From contig NZ_VRMG01000005.1 of NCBI RefSeq assembly GCF_008040105.1, positions 124,001-188,000 of the forward strand: a DNA stretch of 64,000 nucleotides, in the 5' to 3' direction. Origin of the DNA: Lacisediminihabitans profunda. GTDB lineage: Bacteria > Actinomycetota > Actinomycetes > Actinomycetales > Microbacteriaceae. The translations under genes and the position numbers were made by a program. The notes below the pieces were generated by a model. It ran no database searches. It saw only the letters and a program-made list of their open reading frames with translations, and had not been told where the DNA came from. Below are positions 16,012 to 23,899 of the stretch, piece by piece (the stretch's first letter is position 1; every line of letters begins with the position of its first letter).

Positions 16012-16590
16012 TCAGAAGGTGACGAGGGCGCTCGGTGTGACGACACCATCCACGCGCTTGTCGTGCACCTCGCTGGGCACTGAGTCGACAAGTTCCCGGT
16101 CGAAGATCACAGCATAGACCGGTGGGCACTTCTCCATCGATCCGAGCGTGCGATCGAAGTATCCGCGTCCCCAGCCCATGCGCATTCCCGTTCGGTCAAC
16201 GCACGCTGCCGGCACGATGATCAGGTCGACGTCATTAATGGCGAATGGACTTAACAACTCGCCGACGGGCTCTGGCATTCCGAAGAGCCCCTCGGTCTCG
16301 GTCTTTCCGTCGCCGACCGTCCAGTCGAGGAGGCCGTCGTCGCGGGAGATCGGGAAGAGGATGCGAACGCCGTGCTCCGAGGCCCAGTTGAGAAACGGAC
16401 GGATGTTCGGCTCGTCGTTCGAGGGAAGGTACGCGGCGAGGGTCTTCACGTCGAGACTCGTCGCGAGCTCGATCAGGTGCCGACTCAGCTCCGTCGTCGA
16501 CCGTTCCCGCTCGGTCGCGGTCATGATGCGCCGGTGCTCGCGAATCTCGGCCCTCAGGGCCCGCTTATGGTGGCCAACGTCACCGCTCAT
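16012..16590 (-). CDS. 5-formyltetrahydrofolate cyclo-ligase
   Basis: 192 residues from the ATG at 16590, chosen because TAGGAT (16597-16602) lies exactly 6 nt upstream (leaderless -10); the same bases also contain AGGA 7 nt from the ATG. Family motifs: basic N-terminal helix (KRALRAEIREHRR), AAYLPSNDEPNIRPFL, and the C-terminal nucleotide/folate loop GMRMGWGRGYFDRTL. Converts 5-formyl-THF to 5,10-methenyl-THF using ATP, recovering folate for one-carbon metabolism. It diverges from galU across 68 nt. Confidence 0.93.
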   Translation of the reverse strand: MSGDVGHHKRALRAEIREHRRIMTATERERSTTELSRHLIELATSLDVKTLAAYLPSNDEPNIRPFLNWASEHGVRILFPISRDDGLLDWTVGDGKTETEGLFGMPEPVGELLSPFAINDVDLIIVPAACVDRTGMRMGWGRGYFDRTLGSMEKCPPVYAVIFDRELVDSVPSEVHDKRVDGVVTPSALVTF

Positions 16591-16645
16591 GCTCACATCC
16601 TAAGTGTGCGTCGTTTGTTAACCCCCCGTGAAACGGGGCACAGGT

Positions 16646-16658
16646 TAGCCTTGTCCAC
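16646..16658 (+). promoter_or_regulatory. -10 element TAGCCT for galU; CCCCGT/ACGGGG inverted repeat just upstream
   Basis: TAGCCT at 16646-16651 is 7 nt before the ATG at 16659, suggesting a leaderless transcript. An inverted repeat, CCCCGT-gaa-ACGGGG (16624-16638), overlaps the region where a -35 or repressor would sit. Confidence 0.45.
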
Positions 16659-17552
16659 ATGTCGTTCAAGATCACTAAAGCAGTCATTCCCGCGGCGGGC
16701 CTCGGAACACGATTCCTGCCCGCTACCAAAGCCATGCCGAAGGAAATGCTTCCCGTGGTCGACAAGCCGGCCATCCAGTATGTGGTGGAGGAGGCCGTCG
16801 CCGCAGGACTCACCGATGTTCTCATGATCACGGGCCGCAACAAGAATGCCCTGGAGAACCATTTCGACCGTGTCGGCGAGCTCGAGGCGACCCTCCTGCA
16901 GAAGGGCGACATCGAGCGCCTGCGCAAGGTCAACTACGCGACGGACCTCGCCGAGGTGCACTACGTGCGCCAGGGCGACCCGAAGGGACTCGGTCACGCC
17001 GTGCTCCGGGCCAGGATGCACGTCGGTCACGAGCCGTTCGCCGTGCTGCTCGGTGACGACATCATCGACGCCCGCGACGTTCTGCTCTCGCGCATGATCG
17101 AGGAGCAGGGCCTGCGCAACGCGACCATCGTCGCGCTGCTGGAGGTGGACCCGTCCGTCGTGCACATGTACGGCGTAGCGACGATCGAGCCGACCGAGAC
17201 GGACGACGTCGTGCGCGTGACCGGCCTCGTGGAGAAGCCGACCAAGGAGAACGCGCCCTCGAACTACGCGATCATCGGCCGGTACGTTCTGCAGCCGGAG
17301 ATCTTCGACATCCTCGAGCACACCAAGCCGGGCAAGGGCGGCGAGATCCAGTTGACGGATGCGCTCGAGACCCTCGCGGCCAACCCCAGCATCGCGGGCG
17401 GCGTCTACGGCGTCGTGTTCCGCGGCCGCCGCTACGACACGGGTGACCGCCTCGACTACATCAAGGCGATCGTGCAGCTCGCCGTCGAGCGCGAAGACCT
17501 CGGACCGGACCTTCGTCCGTGGCTCAAGGAGTTCGCCAAGGACCTCGAGTAG
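16659..17552 (+). CDS. galU: UTP-glucose-1-phosphate uridylyltransferase
   Basis: 297 residues, ATG at 16659. Canonical GalU features: KAVIPAAGLGTRFLPATKAMPKEMLPVVDKP at the N-terminus (nucleotide loop and the Lys in PKEMLP), GLGHAVLRA, the metal-binding LLGDDIID, GLVEKP, and the C-terminal YDTGDRLDYIKA. Makes UDP-glucose from UTP and glucose-1-phosphate for wall polysaccharide, glycolipid and trehalose routes. The length equals the bacterial GalU norm. It is followed 72 nt later by the RimJ-like acetyltransferase. Confidence 0.96.
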   Translation: MSFKITKAVIPAAGLGTRFLPATKAMPKEMLPVVDKPAIQYVVEEAVAAGLTDVLMITGRNKNALENHFDRVGELEATLLQKGDIERLRKVNYATDLAEVHYVRQGDPKGLGHAVLRARMHVGHEPFAVLLGDDIIDARDVLLSRMIEEQGLRNATIVALLEVDPSVVHMYGVATIEPTETDDVVRVTGLVEKPTKENAPSNYAIIGRYVLQPEIFDILEHTKPGKGGEIQLTDALETLAANPSIAGGVYGVVFRGRRYDTGDRLDYIKAIVQLAVEREDLGPDLRPWLKEFAKDLE

Positions 17553-17624
17553 TCGTCGGCACCCGGCCGTCCCGCATCCCGGGCGGCTCGGGCGCCGAGA
17601 CGACCAGCCTCTAGAATGGTGACC

Positions 17625-18281
17625 GTGGCGACGCCGATACCTACGCTCCGTGAGGGCAACGTGGCGATTCGCCCGATTCGCCTTCGGGATGCCCGGGCGC
17701 TCGAGCGGGAACTTCTCGACAACCGGGGCTGGCTGCGCAAGTGGGAGGCGACCAATCCGCACGGTGCGATGAGTTTCGACGTGCGGTCCAGCATCCGCAG
17801 CCTGCAGGCCAATGCACGGGCCGGCTTCGGGCTGCCGTTCGTGATCGAGCATGACGGCGAGCTCGCCGGCCAGCTGAACGTCTCGAGCATCACCTACGGG
17901 TCGCTCTCGTCGGCGTCGGTCGGCTACTGGGTCTCCGAGCGCTTCGCCGGCCTCGGCATCACCCCCACCGCGGTCGCCCTCGCCACCGACTACTCGTTCT
18001 TCCAGGTGGGCCTGCACCGCATGGAGATCTGCATCCGGCCGGAGAACGGCCCGAGCCTGCGCGTGGTGGAGAAGCTCGGCTTCCGCTATGAGGGGCTGCG
18101 CAGGCGGTACATCCACATCAACGGCGACTGGCGCGATCACTTCTGTTTCGCCCTGGTGGCGGAGGAGGTTCCGTCCGGGGTGCTGCGGCGCTGGAGGGAC
18201 GGGCGGGTGCCCGCGGGCGCCGGCACGGTGCCCCAGGCGGATCGGGATGCCGCACTTCTGCCCGGAACACACCCTCGCTAA
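17625..18281 (+). CDS. GNAT acetyltransferase, RimJ/RimL-like
   Basis: 218 residues from the GTG at 17625. TAGAAT (17612-17617) is 7 nt upstream, so a leaderless GTG start fits better than the in-frame ATG at 17616, which overlaps the hexamer. Features of the RimJ group: LREGNVAIRPIRLRDARAL at the N-terminus, WVSERFAGLGITPTAVALATDYSF (acetyl-CoA loop in the R/Q-x-x-G-x-G/A position), ENGPSLRVVEKLGFRYEG and a C-terminal HINGDWRDHFCFAL. Probably acetylates a ribosomal protein or other protein N-terminus; the actual target is unknown. It follows galU, as in many actinobacteria. Confidence 0.87.
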   Translation: MATPIPTLREGNVAIRPIRLRDARALERELLDNRGWLRKWEATNPHGAMSFDVRSSIRSLQANARAGFGLPFVIEHDGELAGQLNVSSITYGSLSSASVGYWVSERFAGLGITPTAVALATDYSFFQVGLHRMEICIRPENGPSLRVVEKLGFRYEGLRRRYIHINGDWRDHFCFALVAEEVPSGVLRRWRDGRVPAGAGTVPQADRDAALLPGTHPR

Positions 18282-18319
18282 TCGGCGCGTTTCGTGCGCC
18301 GCCCTCGTAGCGTATGGGT

Positions 18320-19234
18320 ATGGGAGCAGACGGATTCGGATCGAGCATGATCATCGCGGCCGCCGCGCTGCTCTGGCTCGTCTATCTGGTGCCCACCTGG
18401 CTGCGTCGGCGTGAATACCTGGCCACCGAACGCAACGCGATCCGTCTCCAGCAGACGCTGCGCATCATGGCGGAGACGGCCGAGGTGCCGACCGAGGTGA
18501 GAGCCGAATTCTCGGCCCGCAGCGCCGCCCAGCAGGAGCGGTTGCTCAAGAAGGAGATGGAACGGCAGGCTGCCGTCGTCAGTGCCCAGGATGCCGCGGC
18601 CGCGCGGGCGGCGTCCCGGCGCCTCGCCGAGTCCCAGCCGGCCATCGCCGCGGACATCGCGCTCTCTTCGAGTTCCTCCCGGCGGCTGCGCCGTTCCCGG
18701 GCGATCACGTCCCTCATCCTCTTCGCCTCCCTTGCCGCGGTCGGAGTCGGTGTCGCGCAGCTGCTCACGACCGGCGCCTGGCCGCTTCTCGCCGGCGGCG
18801 GTCTCGTTTCTGCCGGCAGTCTCGTGATGCTCGGCCAGATGGCCGCGGTCGGTCGCGCGCGCCTCGAACTGGCCCGCAGCATCCGGTCCCGGCCGCCCGT
18901 CGTGCAGCGGGTGCGGCGCCAGGTCGTCATCCCGGCCGTGCCCGTGCGGTCCACCTGGACCCCGGTGCCCGTTCCGAAGCCGCTCTACGCGACCATGCCG
19001 GTCGCGGAGCGGTCCCTTGCCGCCTCGCTCGAGGCGGCCGCCGAACTGCGCCAGGCCGCGGCCGACGCGGAGCGTGCGCTGCGCGAGGCGCACCAGGAGC
19101 CCGAGGTGACGCCGATCCGTGCCACCTCCACCCCGAGTCGTTTTTCGCGGATGGGCATCATCGACGAGCAACAGGCCGCTACGACCGACATCGACGCCGT
19201 GCTGCGCCGCCGTCGCACCGCCGCGGCCGGCTGA
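18320..19234 (+). CDS. Conserved membrane protein of unknown function
   Basis: 304 residues from the ATG at 18320; TAGCGT (18308-18313) is 6 nt upstream. One N-terminal membrane segment (SSMIIAAAALLWLVYLVPTWL), then a charged helical stretch rich in Ala/Arg/Glu, then two more hydrophobic segments near residues 130-175 (SLILFASLAAVGVGVAQLL, LLAGGGLVSAGSLVMLG), and a long basic/Pro cytoplasmic tail that ends in IDAVLRRRRTAAAG. The first segment plus the RRREYLATERNA motif appears typical of a Microbacteriaceae-specific family. No function recognised. Confidence 0.65.
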   Translation: MGADGFGSSMIIAAAALLWLVYLVPTWLRRREYLATERNAIRLQQTLRIMAETAEVPTEVRAEFSARSAAQQERLLKKEMERQAAVVSAQDAAAARAASRRLAESQPAIAADIALSSSSSRRLRRSRAITSLILFASLAAVGVGVAQLLTTGAWPLLAGGGLVSAGSLVMLGQMAAVGRARLELARSIRSRPPVVQRVRRQVVIPAVPVRSTWTPVPVPKPLYATMPVAERSLAASLEAAAELRQAAADAERALREAHQEPEVTPIRATSTPSRFSRMGIIDEQQAATTDIDAVLRRRRTAAAG

Positions 19235-19270
19235 TCGGTCCGCGGCGACCGCTGACGCGGCGTTTGCGTC

Positions 19271-19324
19271 CGGCACGTGTTTCTCGCCCGGCACGCGTTT
19301 CTCCGCCGGCACGTGTTTCTCCGG
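19271..19324. repeat. Three tandem 18-bp repeats at the left edge of MITE-like copy 1
   Basis: CGGCACG(T/C)GTTTCTC-type 18-mers at 19271, 19289 and 19307 in exact register. A two-unit version (19494 and 19512) precedes copy 2. Confidence 0.8.
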
Positions 19325-19425
19325 AGGTTTCGGCGCGAGCGGAAGACCGGATGCCGGGCAGACCCGCGTTGACGGGCCTGTTCGGCGGTCGAGGCCCCGC
19401 GGACGCGAAATGCTCCGGAGAAAGG
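19312..19425. mobile_element. MITE-like element, copy 1 (decayed)
   Basis: About 114 bp, closely similar through its length to copy 2. Left end CGTGTTTCTCCGGAGGT, right end CTCCGGAGAAA (19413-19423); the outer bases of the right arm have diverged. No ORF or transposase. The 506-bp stretch between the membrane-protein gene and tRNA-Ala contains this, copy 2 and the 18-bp repeats, and no convincing gene. Confidence 0.6.
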
Positions 19426-19516
19426 TAGTCCCGCCGCGCCGCATCGCCGGGCCGCGTCGCCGCTCCGTCCGGCCCCGTCCCGCGGCTGCCCCGCACCACG
19501 CGTTTCTCGCCCGGCA

Positions 19517-19632
19517 CGCGTTTCTCCGGAGGTTTCGGCCCAGGCGGAAGACCGGATGCCGGGCAGGCCCGAGTTGACGGGCCTGTTGGGCGGTCGGGGC
19601 CCCGCGGACGCGGTGACCTCCGGAGAAACGCG
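19517..19632. mobile_element. MITE-like element, copy 2, with 17-bp perfect terminal inverted repeats
   Basis: 116 bp. Left end CGCGTTTCTCCGGAGGT (19517-19533) is the exact reverse complement of the right end (19616-19632). The core matches copy 1 (AGACCGGATGCCGGGCAG, GTTGACGGGCCTGTT, GGCCCCGCGGACGCG). No direct target duplication was recognised by eye. Perfect ends and two copies fit a non-autonomous palindromic mobile element. Confidence 0.65.
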
Positions 19633-19740
19633 AGTCGGCAGTGGAGGCGCCGCGCTGTTCTGGGGCGGGCAGCCACACCGGCTGGCGGGGTGCCGGTGTC
19701 TCGGCGGCGCAGCGGAAAGTGATAACGTAGCTACGCACTA

Positions 19741-19816
19741 GGGCCCTTGGCGCAGTTGGTAGCGCGCCTCGTTCGCATCGAGGAGGTCAGGAGTTCGAAT
19801 CTCCTAGGGTCCACCA
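19741..19816 (+). tRNA. tRNA-Ala (anticodon CGC), CCA encoded
   Basis: All four arms can be folded: acceptor GGGCCCT/AGGGTCC with the alanine identity pair G3-U70, D stem GCGC/GCGC, anticodon stem CCTCG/CGAGG with loop TTCGCAT (anticodon CGC, reading GCG), T stem AGGAG/CTCCT with loop TTCGAAT, discriminator A at 19813 and encoded CCA at 19814-19816. Confidence 0.95.
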
Positions 19817-19827
19817 CCCCGGTGCCG

Positions 19828-19863
19828 AGAACCCCGCGCAGACGACAGTCTGAGTGGGGTTCT
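19828..19863 (+). terminator. Stem-loop after tRNA-Ala
   Basis: AGAACCCC (19828-19835) pairs with GGGGTTCT (19856-19863), with a further inner AGAC/GTCT pairing. It can serve both the tRNA and the converging GIY-YIG gene. The T-run is weak. Confidence 0.7.
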
Positions 19864-19870
19864 TCGTCGT

Positions 19871-20440
19871 TCAGCCGCGCAACGCGAGCTCCTGGCTTCG
19901 CCAGAGGGCGTATTGCGCCCAGGGATCTTCGGCGCCCGCGCGCAGCCCGCTCACGTGCGCGGCGAGCTCGTCGTTCGGCTCGAACCACTCGGTGTGCGGG
20001 ATGCGGTGGCCCGCGAACTGGACGTGACGGCGCCGCTCGAGCAGGCGGTTGCCGCGCTCGAAGGCCAGCACCTCGTCGTGGGGGAGGCCGGCTATCCTGA
20101 GGCGCGGATTGCCGGACGTGCCGATCTTGATCCGGTCCTTGTACCGGAGGTAGTAGACGACATCCACCCGCAGCACGCTCACCCCGTCGTCCGGGATGTC
20201 GCCCACCCGCCACTCGCAGATCCCGCAGAGCCAGCCGGACGGATACCGCACCCCGAGCCGGGCACCGCAGGCCAGGCAGGGGGAGGGCAAGAGGTCGCTG
20301 CGGCCGACGTCCTGCACCACCCAGTCGTAGGCCTCGAGGAGGTGCCGGTCGCACAGGGCGACGGGCGCACCAGGGTCGACCGGTCGCCGACAGGGTCGAC
20401 CGTCAGGCGAGTCGGCGAGACACCGGGCGCGAGGCATCAT
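19871..20440 (-). CDS. GIY-YIG (T5orf172/Mug113-like) domain protein with N-terminal Cys clusters
   Basis: 189 residues from the ATG at 20440, placed 6 nt after TAGCGT (20447-20452), a leaderless layout. N-terminal half: Cys/His clusters that can bind zinc (CRRPV..CDRH, then PCLACG..WLCGICEW). C-terminal half: VVYYLRYKDRIKIGTSGNPRLRI, the VYY/KIG form of the GIY-YIG nuclease core, followed by HTEWFEPNDELAAHV with the conserved Glu region. Such domains occur in phage and MGE nucleases and as stand-alone bacterial proteins. It lies just behind tRNA-Ala and the two MITE-like elements, which may mark a site of past insertion. Confidence 0.75.
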   Translation of the reverse strand: MMPRARCLADSPDGRPCRRPVDPGAPVALCDRHLLEAYDWVVQDVGRSDLLPSPCLACGARLGVRYPSGWLCGICEWRVGDIPDDGVSVLRVDVVYYLRYKDRIKIGTSGNPRLRIAGLPHDEVLAFERGNRLLERRRHVQFAGHRIPHTEWFEPNDELAAHVSGLRAGAEDPWAQYALWRSQELALRG

Positions 20441-20587
20441 GGGCGCACGCTACCGCAGGCCGCCGACAGTGGCCCGGGATGTTCCCCGTTTGGGGGGTGG
20501 GCGTTCAGGTCGAGGTCACCAGCCGGACACCCTCCCCGAGTTTGCTTGTGGCCGGGCTGGACGCCGGTCCTGCCCAGAGGAGGAATC

Positions 20588-22138
20588 ATGAACCTGCACA
20601 AGAAGATCGGCGCCTCCGGCGCGATCGGCCTGGGCCTCGGCCTCGCCGTTCTGGCCAGCGCCACGCTGCCGGCCACCGCGTCGGACTCCGACGGATTCGC
20701 CCGCGATTCGGTCGCGGCCAACTCGGCGGCCTTCGGCATCCAGAACAACGTCCTGGCTCGCGGCCTCACCGAGAGCCCCGTGGCCTACGGACAGCTCCCC
20801 CTGGCCAACCCGCACGGCGGCGTCTCGCACTATGGCTTCAACACCGCCAATGGCGGCCCGCTCACCCAGGACCCCCACGAGGCATTCAAGACCGAGCCCG
20901 ACAAGAACGTCTACCTCGTCTTCGGCGGCGTCCACTACCTCTACCAAGGCCACGAGGGCGGACCGCAGGGCTACGTCACCCGCGTCAACCTCGACGAGAA
21001 GGACCCGGCCAAGCGCGTCACCCTGATCGCCGATGCGCGCTCCGACGGCGCGGCCGTTCCCAACTTCGACGGCATCACCTGGGACCCGTTCACCAAGCAG
21101 CTGCTCCTCACCGCCGAGTCCGCCGCGCCCAAGGGCGGAGTCTTCGCCGTGGGCCTGGATGCGAAGGGCGACCCGCTGGACGGCAAGTTGATCCCGCTTC
21201 CGGCGCTCGGATCCGGCGGCTACGAGGGCGTGCAGAACGACTCGGCCGGAAACGTCTGGCTCGTGGAGGACATCGGCGGCGCCAAGGCGTCCGGCGGCAA
21301 GGTTCCCAACAGCTACATCTACCGGTTCACCCCGACCACCCCCACCGACCTGTCCGGCGGCAAGCTGGAGGCGCTGCAGGTGAGCACCAAGGCCGGCACC
21401 CCGGTCACCGCGAAGCAGCTCTCGGCCAACCCGTCCGACCCGTTCATCACCGACCTGCACACCTACGGCGCCTCGTTCTCCACGCGCTGGGTGACCGTCA
21501 CGCCGGGCGCGGACAACGGAGCGACGGCCGCCGCCGCCGCGGCCGGGGCCACCCCGTTCAAGCGTCCGGAGAACGGCGTCTTCCGTCCGGGCACCAAGTT
21601 CGGCGAGTTCTACTTCACCGAGACCGGTGACACCGACAAGACCAGCACCCTCCCCGGGGCGTTCGGCGCGGTGTTCCGCCTGAGCCAGTCGTCGCCGTCC
21701 GCGAAGACCGGCACCCTGTCGCCCGCCTTCCTGGGAGACCTGACGCACACGGGCCTCGACAACATCCAGTTCCAGACCCCGGACAAGCTGCTCGTTGTCG
21801 AGGACGCCGGCGACACGCTGCACACGCAGCGCGACGCCCTCGACTCCGGCTACCTGATCGATGTCAGCCGCAAGGGGTCGAAGGCTCCGGTCGCGACTCG
21901 CTGGCTCGCGGAGGGTCGCGACGCCTCGGCCACCTACGACCACTTCACGAGCCCCGGCTACAACGACGGGGACAACGAGATCACCGGCATCCACGTGTCC
22001 AACGGCGACCCGTCGACGTCCGGAATCCTCGGTGCGCAGGCACCGAAGGCGTTCACGGACGGCTGGCGCACCTTCTGGACCCAGCAGCACGGTGACAACA
22101 TCACCTGGGAACTTCACCAGAGCGCGCAGCACGACTAG
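20588..22138 (+). CDS. Secreted PhoX/DUF839-like beta-propeller protein
   Basis: 516 residues, ATG at 20588 with strong AGAGGAGGA. Sec-type signal peptide (HKKIGASGAIGLGLGLAVLASATLPATA). The mature part shows repeated propeller-blade strands such as FDGITWDPFTKQLLLTAES, GGYEGVQNDSAGNVWLVEDIGG, FGEFYFTETGD and LDNIQFQTPDKLLVVEDAGD, the 'what the document shows' blade pattern of PhoX-like (DUF839) phosphatases. If the family call is right it would be an extracellular Ca/Fe-dependent phosphomonoesterase, but the metal ligands were not verified and it lacks the Tat motif of classical PhoX, so it could be another propeller hydrolase. A strong hairpin terminator follows. Confidence 0.6.
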   Translation: MNLHKKIGASGAIGLGLGLAVLASATLPATASDSDGFARDSVAANSAAFGIQNNVLARGLTESPVAYGQLPLANPHGGVSHYGFNTANGGPLTQDPHEAFKTEPDKNVYLVFGGVHYLYQGHEGGPQGYVTRVNLDEKDPAKRVTLIADARSDGAAVPNFDGITWDPFTKQLLLTAESAAPKGGVFAVGLDAKGDPLDGKLIPLPALGSGGYEGVQNDSAGNVWLVEDIGGAKASGGKVPNSYIYRFTPTTPTDLSGGKLEALQVSTKAGTPVTAKQLSANPSDPFITDLHTYGASFSTRWVTVTPGADNGATAAAAAAGATPFKRPENGVFRPGTKFGEFYFTETGDTDKTSTLPGAFGAVFRLSQSSPSAKTGTLSPAFLGDLTHTGLDNIQFQTPDKLLVVEDAGDTLHTQRDALDSGYLIDVSRKGSKAPVATRWLAEGRDASATYDHFTSPGYNDGDNEITGIHVSNGDPSTSGILGAQAPKAFTDGWRTFWTQQHGDNITWELHQSAQHD

Positions 22139-22151
22139 CCCACGCCGCACA

Positions 22152-22188
22152 CGGCGCCCCGCTCCCGCGGTTCGGGAGCGGGGCGCCG
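22152..22188 (+). terminator. Strong hairpin terminator after the PhoX-like gene
   Basis: CGGCGCCCCGCTCCCG and its exact reverse complement form a 16-bp stem with a 5-nt loop, 14 nt past the stop. There is no clear T-run, as is usual in high-GC actinobacteria. Confidence 0.85.
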
Positions 22189-22266
22189 CTGCGTGTGGAG
22201 GGGCCGTCCGGCCTCCCGGCGACATCGACGACGCGTACCTCGCTGACCCTGGCCGGCTGACCCGTG

Positions 22267-22560
22267 TCAGATGATGCGGAAGACCGTGTCGCCGTCCGGC
22301 GGGACCGACTCCGCGTCGACCGCCGTGACCAGGGCGCCCGGCGGACCGCGGCGCAACCAGTCGAGCAGGGCATCCACGTCGGCCGGCGGTCCCTCCGCCT
22401 CGACGAGCACCGAGCCGTCCGGACGGTTGGTGGCGAAGCCGCCGAGCGCGAGCCGCTCGGCCGCGATCCGAGCGCTCCAGCGGTAGCCGACGCCCTGCAC
22501 CCGGCCGCGAACTACCGCGCGCACGCGCGCTCTCGATCCGGATGCCGCGCCGTCGTCCAT
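22267..22560 (-). CDS. Acylphosphatase
   Basis: 97 residues, ATG at 22560, with TACCCT (22567-22572) 6 nt upstream (leaderless). Motif VRGRVQGVGYRWSARIAA is the acylphosphatase signature with the catalytic Arg; LALGGFATNRPDGSVLVEAEG carries the catalytic Asn (TN-RPDG). Hydrolyses acyl phosphates such as acetyl phosphate and 1,3-bisphosphoglycerate. Length is the family norm. It lies downstream of the erythromycin-esterase homologue on the same strand but has its own start-proximal promoter. Confidence 0.93.
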   Translation of the reverse strand: MDDGAASGSRARVRAVVRGRVQGVGYRWSARIAAERLALGGFATNRPDGSVLVEAEGPPADVDALLDWLRRGPPGALVTAVDAESVPPDGDTVFRII

Positions 22561-22579
22561 GCGAACAGGGTAGTCCCGG

Positions 22580-23899
22580 TCAGAAGCCCGTCGGCTCGGT
22601 CTCGAACTCCGGTTCGCGGGGCGGCGGCTCGTGGCGCAGCGGGCGTAGCGCCGTCGTCTGCTCGAACCAGAGCAGGGCGTCGTACCGACCGCCCATGGTC
22701 GTGGGAACGTAGTTCGCGAACTCCCGTTCCGGGTGGTACACGACACCGATGGCGCGGTGCCCCAGCCGGGCGGCGAGCCACGGCCGCTCCCGATCGTCGC
22801 CGAACATGAGCACGGCGGGCTCGCCGAGCGCCCGGTGCAGGAAGTCCTCGTGGCTGCCTGGCCGGGCATCCGGCACCGGCAGAACCCGCTCCGGCGCGCC
22901 CCACTCCGCCCCCGCCAGCACCGTGCCGCGGAAGGACGCCATGCCCACGAGAGCGACCCCCTCGCCCCCGTGCCGCTCGCGCAGCAACTGGCCGACGTTG
23001 ACGAGCCCGCCCTGGGCCATGTCGGTGGCCCTGGCGTCTCCGACGTGGGTGTTGTGCTCCCAGACGATGCCCTTCGAGCCTTGACCGAGATGCCGGGCGA
23101 TGCGATCGATCGTGTCGACCATGTGGATGTCGCGGACGTTCCAGGACTCGCGGTCGCCGCGCACCATGGTGCGGTAGTAGCGCTCGGCACCCGCGGCGAC
23201 CTCGGCATTCTGTTCGGCGTCGAACGCGCTCTCGTCTCCCGCGCGGAGGGAGGCCTGCTCGCGCACCTCCGAGAGCAGGGCGACGACGTCGGCCTCGCAG
23301 GACTGCGGCACGAGCCGGGTGCTCCAGGCGTAGCGGTGCGGATCCTCCTGGTACGGCACGAAGCACTGCCAGGCCTGCATCGCGCTCTCGACCGCCTCCG
23401 GGGCATACTTCTCGAGCCAGACCATGATCTCGCCCAGGGAGTCCCAGAGCGAGTAGACGTCGAGGCCGTAGAAGCCCACCCTCTTGCTCTCCGGCCGGGC
23501 GGAGTTCCAGTCGCGCAGCCACTCGAGAAAGTCGACGACGTCTTCGTTGGCCCACAGCCAGGTCGGCCAGCGCTCGAACAGGCCGAGGAGTTGCCGCGCC
23601 CCGAGATCCTGGTCGCCCCGACCGCGCACCCACTGGTTGATGCGCCAGCAGTCCGGCCAATCGCCCTCGACCCCGATCCAGGTGTAGCCGTGCTCCTCGA
23701 TCAGGCGACGGCTGAGGCGCGCACGCCAGTCGTAGAACTCATGGGTGCCGTGGGAGGCCTCGCCGATGCAGACGAACCTCGAGCTTCCCACACGGTTCAC
23801 GAGGGGGCCGAGATCGCTGTCACTCACGAGTGGACGGGCCAGGTCGAGGATGTCGGCAACGATGTCGTGGCTCACGACGATGTGCCCGATGTCGCTCAT
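22580..23899 (-). CDS. Erythromycin esterase-like protein
   Basis: 439 residues, ATG at 23899, overlapping the previous stop by 4 nt. Family (Ere/EreA-like) motifs: GEASHGTHEFYDWRA near residue 47, EHGYTWIGVEGDWPD, and VWEHNTHVGDAR near 280. The family hydrolyses esters with metal-activated water using the conserved Glu/His set; most chromosomal members in soil bacteria are not macrolide resistance genes and their substrate is unknown. It is the third gene of a minus-strand operon with the PRTase/hydrolase fusion and the baeRF-like gene. Such pairings recur in other genomes and suggest detoxification or stress repair (inference). Confidence 0.85.
   Translation of the reverse strand: MSDIGHIVVSHDIVADILDLARPLVSDSDLGPLVNRVGSSRFVCIGEASHGTHEFYDWRARLSRRLIEEHGYTWIGVEGDWPDCWRINQWVRGRGDQDLGARQLLGLFERWPTWLWANEDVVDFLEWLRDWNSARPESKRVGFYGLDVYSLWDSLGEIMVWLEKYAPEAVESAMQAWQCFVPYQEDPHRYAWSTRLVPQSCEADVVALLSEVREQASLRAGDESAFDAEQNAEVAAGAERYYRTMVRGDRESWNVRDIHMVDTIDRIARHLGQGSKGIVWEHNTHVGDARATDMAQGGLVNVGQLLRERHGGEGVALVGMASFRGTVLAGAEWGAPERVLPVPDARPGSHEDFLHRALGEPAVLMFGDDRERPWLAARLGHRAIGVVYHPEREFANYVPTTMGGRYDALLWFEQTTALRPLRHEPPPREPEFETEPTGF

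Noticed and set aside
19179-19676. Minus-strand ORF across the MITE-like elements
   Set aside because: Repeated RVPGEKR/TGPSTR-type text simply reflects the DNA repeats; no conserved protein features.
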